A DNA stretch of 64,000 nucleotides, from assembly GCA_964036295.1 (NCBI GenBank), contig OZ038463.1, positions 35,777,678-35,841,677 on the forward strand, read 5' to 3'. The translations under genes were made by a program, and so were the position numbers. A model generated the notes under the pieces. That model saw only the letters and a list, made by a program, of their open reading frames with translations, searched no databases and had not been told where the DNA came from. The stretch is from Plumapathes pennacea. Lineage: Eukaryota; Cnidaria; Anthozoa; Antipatharia; Myriopathidae. Of this stretch, positions 11,164 to 23,092 are shown one piece after another. Position 1 is the stretch's first letter. Each line of letters starts with the position of its first letter.

Positions 11164-12641
11164 AGTTTGCCCAAGCCATACCGGGACCTCGACAAACCGG
11201 GCCAAAGTCGGCTTTCATGTCAGGCCCTTAGAATCTTTGGTCCTGATGGTAATACTAACAAGCATCTATAGCAACACGACGCCTACTTCGACGTTTGATA
11301 TAGGTTGTATGCGACAAAGTGTCTTTGCATGGTCATAAGAGTACGAACGCGGGGCTTAGATCAATTATTCAGTCCCTTCACTTCCTTGCCTCTTCCTTCA
11401 AGGTCCAGTTCGATAGTTATTGGGGATTGGCTGGATTCAGGGAACGAAACTTTGCTGTCACTTTTAAACCTGAAAAAAATGCAAATGTTTTGACCTCAAC
11501 GTGGCTTCCTGCTTGACAGGTTTTTGAGCTGAACAAAGGTTTTTGGTTACTATTTGATTTGTACTTTATTGGCAAAGAGAATGTGCGTAAGTATGATATT
11601 TCCTTGACCACAGCTTAGTTCTAAATAGATTCTTGTTCTTGATGTCGAAGGCTTCACAGATGCAATTGTTCTTTGAATGTACTTCCTTCAGCGCAACAGG
11701 TGTTGATCGCAACTTTCACTTAGCAGCGACATCCTGAATAGAATCGCATTGATAAGTAGTGGCTAAAAATAATCCACGTGATTATGATAAGCAGTTTCCT
11801 GACCAGCAGAAGAATGCGCCATCTGTCTCTGATTTGAAAATACGCTTGACAAGAAAACCGAAATTAAAATATCGGCCATAAGTATTCTAAAACTAATATC
11901 TTTTTTCCGTTGCGATGATTAACATAATCAACTTGAAATTGCATTTAATAGACATTGGCAGGCCAACTGAAGTTTTTAACTTGATAAGTTGTAACGTACC
12001 AATCCTCGTAACGACCTGATCCTCGTTTCTTCGGTTTCGAGTTTAGCTTGAACGAAGCGCTACTTGATTTTCCTTATGCCCTGAACAGCCAACACTGTGT
12101 ATCCCCAGCAACCAACAGCCTTATTAGCAGAGTTTTGATTAAAAAAATAATAAAACACGACCAAGGCGAAAGTTGTACTTGTAGAACGACTGAGGAAAAG
12201 GAAATAAATAACACAAAAGTTGATAGAAAACGCATATATACCGTCCTCGGTTGTTTAATAACGTGTTTGAGGACGTGACATACGGTTGTCAGGCAAGAGA
12301 AAAAAATTGCTTATCGCTGCATGAGTCAGTGCGTCATATGAATTTTCTGCAAGAGTCTACCGAGAAACGCACATAAAAAATTAAAAAGGAGAAAACTCAA
12401 ACAACAAAAACTAAAAATAATGAAATGAAAGTTCCAAAAATCGCACCGAGATCGAAAGGTATTCAATTTCTTCCGGTGAGAGTGGTATTGTTTCACAGAG
12501 AGCCAATCGCAAAGCAGCCAGCGGCATAGCTCCACCACAATCATTTAGACACCAAGTGGGGAAGATCGATTACGTGGTCGTGATGCGAAGCTATTCTGTT
12601 AACCCTTTTGCTTGTACAGTCCGGTGAAGAGTCAGTTGAGG

Positions 12642-15600
12642 ATGCGGCTAGTCACATTCATTCTTCTGTCATGCGTGAGTTTGTCGGGACGAGCCATAAC
12701 TAGTGAAATCGGACGAACTTCAATACAGACTCGCTCACGCTGCCATGATTTGTGTAAACGTGATGACAAACTCCAGAACGGCAAGGTATGTTAAGGTGGT
12801 CTTGCTACTTATTCTTTCATCTTGTGCTCCCCTCATCACATCCGTGCTAAATTTTTATAACAAACTTCCCACAGTCCAAAACAAGAGGCTGAAGGTTACA
12901 CTGCATCGCGCCTCCTCACGCCTGTCGCTCAATCCATTATAGCGTGCGCGCGTCAGTTGCTTGCTCGGCTGTATTGCAAGTGCCGTACTGAAGCGAGTGT
13001 TCTGTGTCTTATAGAGCCACTTATCTTGCGCCGCTTTGTAGTCATTTTGAGAATATAGACCTCGATAGTTTTTGGTGCAAGTGATATTTAATATCGTTAT
13101 GGGTGATCGACGGTTAACATGTGCTGATAAATCATTCAAACATAAACTTATTTACATACATCACGAATTCCAACTTTTAGTAAATATTTCGTTTCTTAAT
13201 GCCGGTGTAGCTTCGGGATGAGCTGAAGACTGAAGGCTGAAGGCTGATTTGTTTGACTGCCAGCATATTGAATCCTTGTGCAGTATTGAGATATATTGCA
13301 TTTCAAAATAATGATGATAAAAGCCTCGTTGATTGTTGGGCCAATTGGAGTTAAAATGCATAATGAATGTTCCACATAAGTGACTATGCTACCGCGTTAG
13401 CTATGGACTGCTTCGCTTTGTCCGCTTTTCAAAGCCTCGTTCTATAGATAGGCAGAAGTATTGAGAGACAACAATAGCAGGCCGGCCGAACACGTGTATC
13501 AAAATTCTTATGTTAGTACTTTTGTTTTCTTCGATCGCCGTTGACACCAATATTGTTTTGATTGCGTGACTGAAGCTTGAAAGACCCTTGGTGTCAAGAA
13601 AAACCTATAAACGTCAATCGGTTCACACTAACTCGCAGTCACCTCAAAGTGCGTCCGGTTTTCAAAACTCCACTAATTTGGGAATCGTTTCCGAAAGTCT
13701 CTATTTTCATGTCATCGTTCTTAGTGTGGACGGAAGGCAAAACCACAAAAGGAAACAGTGCAACTGCAAGTTCTGATAGCTTATCTCTCTGTTAGGCCAG
13801 GCACGTCCACATGGCAAATGAAACGGGGACAGTAAACGGCTGGCGCAATGTCAACGAATTTTGTGTACATTCACGTAATTAGTCCGGCGCCACTTTGTTA
13901 TGAGAAGTGTGAATATTTATTTGAAAGAAGACCACTGTTGCGCTAATGCCATGCAACATGAGGAACCTGTCCATTTTAGACAAGAACAGCTCGAAGCCGG
14001 TAACATGATATCTGTTAAAGGGCGCGAAACTTTAATGTCAGCATTCACGCGATTTTCACCCGAGATCTGAATCTACCCTTCGGTCAAGAAATTGAAAGGA
14101 ATGCTCTTGAAAATGGTTAATTATTTATACCGGCATAAGCGAATTGAGATATATGGAGCGGCTGGTAGTCCCCAGCCGCGTTGTAATTTTCTCGTGGCTC
14201 CTGTGCCCAGTATGTGTACGGTTACTTTTTTTTACACGAGGGAGTTGTGGAGCAGATTTGTTTGAAGTCATCGAAAAATTGTTTAAGCGGGATCACTCAA
14301 TAAATTTTCCTCAAATTTGGCACAAAGGCTTCTTTTGTGTACCACATTTAAATTTAGTAATCCTTCTACCCCGAGTATGCCAATATTCCACCTTTAACGG
14401 AAAATTCTAATAGAACTGCTCTTTGAATTTTTCCATAAAATGCAGTATTTACAGCAAAAAAATCAGCGTATGTAACCAAACTAATTTTTGCGTAGTTCAT
14501 GTATGTTTCCTAAATTCGCATTATCACACGGCGGCCATGTTGGATTACGTCATACAGTAGCAGTTTCTTACACGAAAACTGGGTGTGTTGCAGAGTGAAG
14601 TTTGCTGCGTTCCTTAATGTAAAAATGTCCTGAAAAACATGAGAAAGGTCATGATTTTTACAGCTGAGAAAAATGACAGCAGCTTAGTAAAACCACGTTC
14701 ATGCGCATAAAAACATTGGGCACAAATGCGCGATCGCATTACCTTATTGGCGAAATTTCGTTTACCATGTATTAGAGTGATTCACACACAGTAAATGCCA
14801 ATATCGCAGGGGAAGTCACGAAAAATCGTTTACCACTATGTTGTTGATGTGAATCGTATTGTGTGAAGGCGAATACTAATTATACACCCGGGTTGAGTAA
14901 GTAAAATGTAAGTAACGAAAAAACGTTTCATTTAATACAGGAGCCGGTTCACAAAACTTGCGTACGAACTAGAATGTTCGTAAGTATATTTTACGCATCG
15001 GAACAATGACTTACGCATACTATCTTGCGCAAGATAGTATTATTATTCATTTTATTATTATGTTCGTGAAATTATATAGTAGGTAAAAGAAGGCCACACA
15101 GCTGCATAGAAATTGAGGTCAGTGGGCAGGAAATATGTAGCGGCGACGCACATTCTAGCTAAACGACAAGTTCGCACTGAACCACTTTTGTTCCCGCAGG
15201 TATCTCCACGGGTGCTATGTATCAACTTGTGTCGAAAACGTAGAGCACCAGGTATATTTTTGTTATTTATTATTTTTTTCTAAGAATATGGAACAACTAG
15301 ATTACACTTAGTTTAAACTTAAATCGCTAAAACGTGGTGGAGACTACAGTACTGCGCAAAAGTAATAACAAAATTCGGCGAATTTTGACGAAATTTCGAA
15401 GCCTTTATTGTTTTCACATATTCAAAATTTCGCTCATTTCCGGAAATTTTCAAACGAACTTTCGTTGAGGACATCAAAATTTCGCTCGCTTGGCACTGAG
15501 ATCGATATCAGGATCATATTGTCGCGCGTTCACAATTCCGATAAATCCGGTTCGATTATTCCGAGATTGATCTGAGAAAAGACTTCATGTTCATACTTGT

Positions 15601-18600
15601 TTCGCATTTAGCCTAGATAAATCTCAGAGAGTTTTAACTACTTGAACAGCAATGGCGACGTAAGGGAAGTGTATCCATGTGCCTATATAAATAAATCTTT
15701 GATATTGTTTTTTTGTTTTATGGCCTTCAGTTGCCGCTCTCGAGATTCGATTGCCTTCTTCACTAAGCATAACAAACTTAATGTCCTTATTTCTAAAATG
15801 TCGCCCACGTTCTGATCAAATCGAACTTTATTCAGGAAAATAATTCAAATTCTCATTGGTTATATGTATGTAAAACATAATTATCGAAATCTGAGTTCAT
15901 GATAGGCAAATATATCTATCAGTTGACCACATATGTCATGTGACCACTGATAAATATCGCATTACTGAGTCTATAATGGTGTTGTGAACGAAGAAAAGAA
16001 TAAGATTTTGACAGAAATTACAAGAATCGGTTACTCCGGAGATACGAAAATCACAAGTCTTGTTGATTTTATCAATATAGGTGTATTAATTTCAGCATTA
16101 TATTTCAGCATGTTGAACAACGATAAATTTAACATACTTTTGTGGTTTTTCGCATGCATACTGTGTTGATTGTTTGATCCGTGTTATTATTTAATAAGTG
16201 TATGTTGTTTTGAAGAAAATGAAGGTGAAAAATGCAACTATTCCAACGAGATAATTTCGAAAGCGGTTAAAGGCCTAAAAGTGCACTTCAGCGAAGAACG
16301 TCGCGAAGCCAATATCACCTGGAACAAAATAACAGGTGCGTTTATTTTGATATTTTAACAGAAAAGCGGTACTTTAGTATGTCCCGTGAATATCGAAAAG
16401 AACTAACGATCATCACAAGGGGCAGGTAGGCAGTCAAGTTAAGAAACAAAATAAGAACAAGGACATTATATGAAAGTCTAGAGCAACTATGAGAAATATA
16501 AGAAGAGCTAGCAAAAAGTATTCCACTTATTGCAAAACCAAAACCAAGCAGAAACAGAAACAGAAACAAAACGATAACAATTACAGCAACAACAACAACA
16601 GCAACAACAAAAAACATACCAGGGCACGCCAAAAATGTTGCTGTAAACAAAAATATCTGAACTTACTTCCTTTTACATAACAGATTAAATAGATACTGCA
16701 TATTCCAAAAGTATCTTTACAAGACCCTGGAGTTCTTCTTTTACATTTTTGCGTTTGCCATTTTCAGATGAAAAGGAGTTTTGGGAAGCATATTGCATCC
16801 AGTGGACATCTGGAGAGAGAAAATCGCGCTTTGCTGCTAACCACGTCGTCCCTAAGGTATTCATATGACAGCCAACGAAATTGCAAACTGCTAAAGGATT
16901 GCTATACTCAGACATACAATAGAGAAAATTATCGTCGCTACGTTAAATTAGCGGCGTAGTTTCCATGTCAGCTAGTGTTTCGAGCCAGACTTGGTCAAAC
17001 CAAATAATAAGAAACACGCTCTTCCAAACTACCCCGGGGGGGATACTCCCATATATAAGCCATATAGGTATGTGCCTCCCCAAAGGGTATCGTTTCCAAG
17101 CATTTTTAGTCTGAAATAGTGTATCGATTTTGCCTTTTTGGTCTGAAATAGGGTATCGATTTTGTCTTTTTGGTCTGGGGTAGGTATGATTTTAACCGAA
17201 ATATGTCGCCGCGGACATTGCACGGCAAATGGAAGAAAACACAGGGTGGAAATTGTTGCAAAAGAACAAAATTCTCTAAACAAAGGTCTTAAATAGGGTA
17301 TACATTTTGGAGTCAGGTCTGAAATAGGGTATACATTTTTGGAGTCAGGTCTGAAATAGGGTCTAGAAAATCAGGTATTTTGGTCTGAAATAGGGTAAGG
17401 GTTTTCGGGACCGGGCGGCAGACCCCCACCCAACATTATAATGAGTACCCCCCCCCCCCCCCTCCCCGGGACTTCACCCAGCGAAACATATCGAAACGAA
17501 GCGATAATTCGTTGTGACTAACTAACCCAAGTGGTTCAAACAGAGCAAGTTGTCAGTAAAATCTACCAGCCGAACGTGAAAGGCTGCCACAGAATAGCGG
17601 ACACAGTTTTCTTAACGCACTGGTTGAGGATAGATGAGCGATGTACCAATAAATTTATAAACTGCAATCAGCGAAGCATAATTTGTTGTTGATTTGTTAC
17701 TACATACAGGATCAACAGTATTTCGTAATACACGAGGAGAGAGATTACTGGATATATCCTGACAGACTCTACGTTAACGTAAGTGAAATTTTCGGCAAGA
17801 TTTAGTTGGATCATGCAAAGTTTAGCAAATTAAGTTCCAATCCCTGCAATTCGAACTCGACAGACGGATACCGACAGTGGCCAGTCACTAGCAGCTACGT
17901 ACACAAGGAATCACACGGTAGCTGTTGGTAGTCTGGGGCCGGATTCACAAAACTTTCGTACGAACGAAAATGTTCGTAAGTATATTTTACGCATCGGAAC
18001 AATGACTTGCGCATACTATCTTGCACAAGATAGTATGTGCAAGCCGTACTTCCGATTCGTAAGTCATACTTACGAACATTTTCGTTCGTACGCAAGTTTT
18101 GTGAATCCGGCCCCAGAACACCACGTGTGGTGCTGATGTGTTTAGACGGACTATACCTACTACTACTACTGCTGCTGCTATTAATACCACCACCACCAAT
18201 ACTACTACTACTACTAAATTGCACCACCCCTACTACCGACCATTATAATAGTTGAAAATGTTTATTTTGCAATCATACTCTACTGCTACTAATGCTTTAT
18301 TCCTGATTTATATCTTTCTTTTGTCCTTGTAGGTTTCAGTTAATCCACTCTCCGAAAAAGAGTCTTACTCATTGCAAGAATTTAACCCGAGAGGTAACTA
18401 AGACAGCAAGACTTAATCAAAATCGTTCATAGCTGACCTGAGATATTTTCGAATTACCCCAGGGGTACTATGGTATCATGAAAATAGCTTTTACAATAAT
18501 AATAAGTAATAATAATAACAGTTAAATCAAATGAAATCAATCAAAACGCCCTATACAATTTAAGTTTCTTTAACCTGCCGGTCGCGTTGTCAGGTACGGG

Positions 18601-20935
18601 CGTTTGTGCCAGTGTTCGCAATTCAAAGTGGTCTTGCAATTTTTTTCAGTGTGTGTGTTTGCGTGATTGGCGTTTCAATTACTTTTGATTTTGTTATTAC
18701 GATTAGTCATCAGAAAACTGCTCTATGACAAATCAAATATTATGTGCTTTAATTGATTGAATAGTTTCTAACATTTTCTACTGTTTTATTTCAGTGCTCC
18801 CACCGTACACTCCACCGTTTCCTACTCGAGGTAACTACTGTGTGAACACTCCTTTACAGTTTTCTCATCCATAAAAAAGGGCCTGATTTAAAGGTGGCCT
18901 TAACCCTTTCACCCCCAAGAGTGATCAACCTCGGTTTTCTCCTTCAATTTCTCACCAGAAATATATCATATAGTAAGGAGAACTTGGCCTTTGATACCTT
19001 GCTCAGATTAAACTATCAATTCTCACTACATCACTTATATGTTTTCCTCTTAAAAGGTTGGGAGAATCTGCATTTTGAACTTGGGAGTGAAAGGGTTAAA
19101 GCCAACCTAGTTTTATTGTTTATACAACGCGCGTTTCCATGTCTTTGTACTCTTATATAAACACTCTTATATACTAACACTGCTTCACAAAACCATGTCT
19201 TTGTACTTATTATTTATAAAATGTTTTTTAGCCAATCAAAATGCGCGTAGTATCATAGTTATTTTGTAATTGTAAATAAACAATATGCAAATAGCTCTCG
19301 AATGAACCTACTTTCTTTCAAACGCGTGGAACGGAAAATGGCGTGCAATGTACTGGATGAGAAGCCCCTAAAGTAATAATTATATCAGTAGTATTGAAAT
19401 AATACTAATAATAACAAAGTGATAGTTACACCAATAATATATTTATAGTTACGTAATGGTAATAGGCGCATGATTGTGGTTGTAATAGTAATAATATTTA
19501 GTGCAGAGACAATATAGTAATAGTAATATTGATAGAAACATATTATTGGTAGTGATGTCCAGCGTACCTTTCATTTTCAGATCCTCCAAAGTTACTAGGA
19601 AGTATCATCGGTGGGTCTGTTGTGGGGTTTGTTCTACTTGGCGCACTGGCGTTTGTTGTCTACTGCAAGAAATATCGTTCCGGATCAAGACCAGGTACTT
19701 CATTATGTTTCTCTCTTAGATTAACCCAAGCTCAGAACACAATCCCTACAACCTTTTAACCATTTGAGTAAGGTATCAAGAGTATAGTTTTCCATATTAT
19801 GTGATATCTCTAGCGAGAGAATGAAAAGAGAAACTATCTGAAATTAAAAAACATTGACGATAAAGCGTAAAAAGTGGTAAGTAATATACATATTTTTTTA
19901 CTTTCAAATATTGCGCACAGATTGTTCAATTGCGCTTTATTCCCACAGAACCGGATACCTGCCCAGGTGTTGGTACTGGAAATAACATTACAGTAATTAA
20001 TAACAGGCCTGAAGAAAAGGGTAAGTACATGTAGAGTTATTGGTAAACATGGCCTTCTACACTTTCTAGGACAAGTTTGCGAGTTATATTTCGGGGATGT
20101 AAAAAGAAACTTTCTCTAAGATACACCCCTCTGCAACAGACCTGGTGAAACCCGACCTGATGAGATTTTTTCTCCTCCCTGTGGAATTTTTAGCCTACCT
20201 GGGCCCTGGTGAACTTTTTTATTTTACTTGCCCAGTTTTTGTCCTCCCCGGTGGAATCTCAATAAAACATATATAGTATCAACAACCCGGTGGAAAATTT
20301 TCTGACCTGGCAAAGTTTTTGCCGAAAACCGGTGAACGTCCAGATCTCACCAGGTATGTTACAGAGGGGTGTTGAGATGGAGAAAGGCTAAAATCTTTAA
20401 GAGAGGGGAGAGGGTTCTTGTAATTTGTCACCTAATTATATGCATTTTCCCAGAATCTTTCATGGCATCTTACTATCCTGAGAATATGAAGCATATCAAA
20501 CAAGTGGCCTCTATTGTTAACTGGTTCCGAGAAAAAGGTTACGATATGATGATGGACAAGATGGCGTCCAACGAAATCAGCTCAAAGGGACCAATGAGAT
20601 GGGCCGAACGTCAAATCAAGAAAGCCAGAAAAGTACTAGTGTTTTTGTCGCCCGGTTACATCCAACTCTGCGAAGACGACGAGGAGCTGGCCCAGTCCTC
20701 GTCGGACGACGTGAAAAGGGTCTGGTACGAGATGCGTCTGCTGAAGAATATCTACTGTAACACTCATTCTGCCGCTAAAATCGTGTGCATCTTGATGGAT
20801 GAGAAAGCGGTAACGGAGGATCTGCCGCCATGGGCGGAAGTAAGATACCGCTGGCCATCGGACCGTGAGAAAATCCTAAAACGTTTGAATGACAGCGTAG
20901 ACATCTCACCGTCAAAAATTTCAGTCAGGTTGTAA
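12642..20935 (+). CDS. Gene B: IL-17R-like SEFIR receptor
   Basis: Ten coding exons give 412 residues: 12642-12785, 15200-15251, 16216-16335, 16768-16856, 17710-17778, 18333-18393, 18795-18830, 19581-19694, 19949-20020, 20454-20935. The start is set by a signal peptide (MRLVTFILLSCVSLSG). Next come a Cys-x3-Cys exon (LCINLC), one fibronectin-III-like domain (residues about 66-178, with NITW) and a Pro-rich stalk. The TM helix is at about 196-218, followed by KKYR. The SEFIR domain covers residues 253-412 (MASYYPENMKHIKQ, MDKMASNEIS, VLVFLSPGY, RVWYEMRLL, PPWAEVRYRW). SEFIR domains recruit Act1-type adaptors by SEFIR-SEFIR contact. The short basic exon of D-F was not found. The 16216 acceptor could instead be 16225, also in frame. 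AATAAA at 21967. Its ectodomain is the most diverged together with C. Confidence 0.85.
14938..15052. mobile_element. Half copy of the 17933 fold-back element
   Basis: Matches the left half of the element at 17933-18116 (CACAAAACTT-CGTACGAAC, ACGCATCGGAACAATGACTT, TTGCGCAAGATAGTAT) and stops at its centre. In gene B intron 1. Confidence 0.65.
17030..17472. repeat. GGGGGATACTCCC repeat with internal tandem units
   Basis: Starts at CCCCGGGGGGGATACTCCC and ends near a C-run at about 17450-17463 plus CCCCGGG. Inside is a tandem series of GTCTGAAATAGGGTAT-like units. It resembles an interspersed repeat I recall from coral genomes. Lies in the gene B intron between exons 16768 and 17710. Confidence 0.6.
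17933..18116. mobile_element. Perfect-ended fold-back MITE
   Basis: Ends TCTGGGGCCGGATTCACAAA and its reverse complement TTTGTGAATCCGGCCCCAGA. The arms pair almost throughout around CTATCTTGCACAAGATAG. The ORFs here are palindrome artefacts. Confidence 0.8.
18150..18235. repeat. (CTA/CCA)n trinucleotide repeat
   Basis: Interrupted runs of CTA, CTG and CCA units directly next to the fold-back MITE. Non-coding, in gene B. Confidence 0.8.
18900..19099. mobile_element. piggyBac-type MITE, best-preserved copy 3
   Basis: Bounded by TTAA on both sides, with termini CCCTTTCACCCCCAAGAGTG and CTTGGGAGTGAAAGGG. Located in the gene B intron between the stalk and TM exons. Confidence 0.75.
20123..20372. 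mobile_element. TIR element in the last intron of gene B
   Basis: Inverted ends ACACCCCTCTGCAACAGACC and TATGTTACAGAGGGGTGT, with CCTGGTGA/TCACCAGG continuing the pairing. It ends about 80 bases before the SEFIR exon acceptor at 20454. No ORF. Confidence 0.7.
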
Positions 20936-22090
20936 ATTAACGTAGAAGCATGGTACAAAGACAGGCTGTTGAAATGACAGTTATAAATTATTCCCCCTGC
21001 TTTCTTCGATTAATGATAACATCGAGAAGGTGAATATACCGTATTCTATTTAGATGGCGACTACAACGGATACGCCACGGATTTTCACTTCAGAACAACG
21101 CACTAACTAAGTTAAATATAAACTTAAATCCAAACCTTTGGATTTAAAGATGTTTTGTTAGGATAATGGTGTGGTAGATCTAGGGTTATGTTTCGTTCTT
21201 CAAAGTTAGTGGAAATCTGATGTTGGCTTATGCAATAATTATAGTCCCTACGATTGTATAACCATTTTACGCGGAAGACATGATAGAGGATGACCTTTTT
21301 TTTATTGGGAACTTTCTTTTTAGAAACGTTTCATTGTGACTTTTTTCCTCCAGAATTACTGTAGGTTTCAACAGTAATTTTTAAGAGTCAAATTAGCATA
21401 TGGCAGTGAAATGGTTAAACGAGTGATATGAACTTAAGTCATTAGTCGCAGATTCTTAGAAGTCGTCATGATATATCGCCAAATTCACATATTGTAAATG
21501 CTATGCTAATCAGCAAAATCACTATTCGTACCTAATACATTCACCATAAGTGTTGCTTCCTACAAATTGGACTGTATATTTCAGATATTTAACTATGAAA
21601 CTATAGCTATTCTGCGTTTCCAGATCTCACACACAAGTACCAATCAGCACAAATATTGCTTCTTACAAATTGGACTGTATATTTCAGATATTTAACTATG
21701 AAACGTTCAACTATTCTGAGTTTCCAGATCATATTTAATGTTTTCAAGTACGTATTAAGTAAGTACCAGATAAACAGGAAGCAAATGACAAACCGGTTTC
21801 CTTCATAGTCGAGTAACACACATACGTGAAGTACAGGGTTGTTGAGGATACTTATTGTACTATTAAAGAAAGATAATCGATACAGATGGAGTAGTAACAT
21901 ACAAAACACAAACAAGAACAAACAGCACAATGGACTGAAGTGTTAGACACACATTTTTCACTTGTGAATAAAGTCTAATTTGACTCTACACCGAATTATT
22001 GAAGTGTTTAGTTTTCCCTAGTCTGACGTTAAAGCCTGGTGCCGATTGCCTTTCAGTTGTAAACATTGATTCATGAAATATTTATGCATA

Positions 22091-22347
22091 GATCAATTCC
22101 AGCTGTAACCATCTCCCCCCTCCACCGGGCAACCCCGGGGATTTGTCAGACCTGGTTGCCCTGGGGGCGGGGGAATTTGCACGAGAACTGTAAAAAGTTA
22201 ATAGGAAAAGAGTGGAAGATTGAGTTTTTTATAGTCTAGCTAGTTTTTTATTGCCCGGGGGGGGGGGGGGGGGGGGGAGGATTTGTATCCACGGATGAAA
22301 AGTCCCCGGGGTCGGCCCAGGGGGGATGGTAACAGCTGGAATTGATC
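22091..22347. mobile_element. Fold-back element with G-rich and C-rich interior
   Basis: Ends GATCAATTCCAGCTGTAACC and the inverted GGTAACAGCTGGAATTGATC. The interior carries a long G-run at about 22257-22277, which explains the poly-Pro ORFs on the other strand. The same end sequence recurs alone at 55767-55789. Confidence 0.75.
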
Positions 22348-22506
22348 GATGGCTGGATGTACTGCACACAATAGAACATGGAAATGTGATTTTCCGTACC
22401 TTTTATCAGACCTTTGCCAAGTTGCCTGTACGGGTGGCTGCCTACATCCCTGCATGTCGACGTAACAATAACATCCCTGAAAAAGGAATAGTTACCCTTA
22501 TTCAGA

Positions 22507-22683
22507 CTACAATCCCCGACATAATTACTTGGGACACTCTCGGAAGTGCGTATATTCAGCGGCACGTGCCGTTTCTTGGCCTCCTCCCTTCCCCAATGTT
22601 GGTTCTAGGGGCTGTGACGCACAAACCAACATTGAGGGACGGGAAAGTGCAAAGTGTCCCAACAATTATGTCGAAGATTGTAG
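22507..22683. mobile_element. TIR element upstream of gene C
   Basis: CTACAATCCCCGACATAATT...TTGGGACACT on the left is mirrored by AGTGTCCCAA...AATTATGTCG-AGATTGTAG on the right. A small hairpin (ATGTTGGTT/AACCAACAT) sits inside. Confidence 0.7.
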
Positions 22684-23092
22684 TTTCAGATTACAGCGCT
22701 TCAGCGTCGTCCCCGGCCCGTGGTTTTCTTTTTCAAGTGGGCCCTGATCAACCTGTTGATAGACAACGTCGTGCCAAAAGCCTTGTTTATAACCATGTCG
22801 CGCCATAAAGGGTCAAAGCAAACAGCGACAGCGGAAGACAAGATAAAGTTGCTGTGCTTGTCAACGTAATGAGATTTACTTTGATAGGCGAATAAAAATT
22901 AACCGCGTGGGAGATCAGGGAGATTAAACAAACAAGTTGCCGTCTTTTGCCGGAAGAGAGCCTCAGATTCCCGGAACTTAAGGGCGGTTGCTGAAACCAC
23001 TACAGGAAGTCATGTTTGTGTGACATGCAGCCTTCCTCGTCTCCAGCTCACAACCGAGCTGCCGTTCAAGACCTCAGAACTGGAGAGCAACA

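Larger units (their letters stand above)
10545..12641. other. Intergenic region between the GPCR and gene B
   Basis: Begins with a composite fold-back element (about 10592-10932) and a decayed piggyBac-type MITE (about 10985-11163). From about 11170 to 12600 no gene, RNA or clear repeat is visible. This stretch should contain the gene B promoter; no convincing TATA box could be assigned. Confidence 0.5.
20936..23092. other. Intergenic region between genes B and C
   Basis: Contains the gene B 3' UTR with AATAAA (21967-21972). A direct duplication of about 90 bases appears near 21545-21610 and 21650-21735 (shared CAAATTGGACTGTATATTTCAG). Two inverted-repeat elements (22091-22347 and 22507-22683) lie immediately upstream of gene C. 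No gene was recognised. Confidence 0.6.

Noticed and set aside
15600..15660. Candidate basic exon of gene B
   Set aside because: An in-frame stop follows the acceptor in the required phase and there is no similarity to the D-F basic exons.
22240..22565. Proline-rich ORFs on the minus strand
   Set aside because: They are produced by the G-run inside the 22091-22347 fold-back element.
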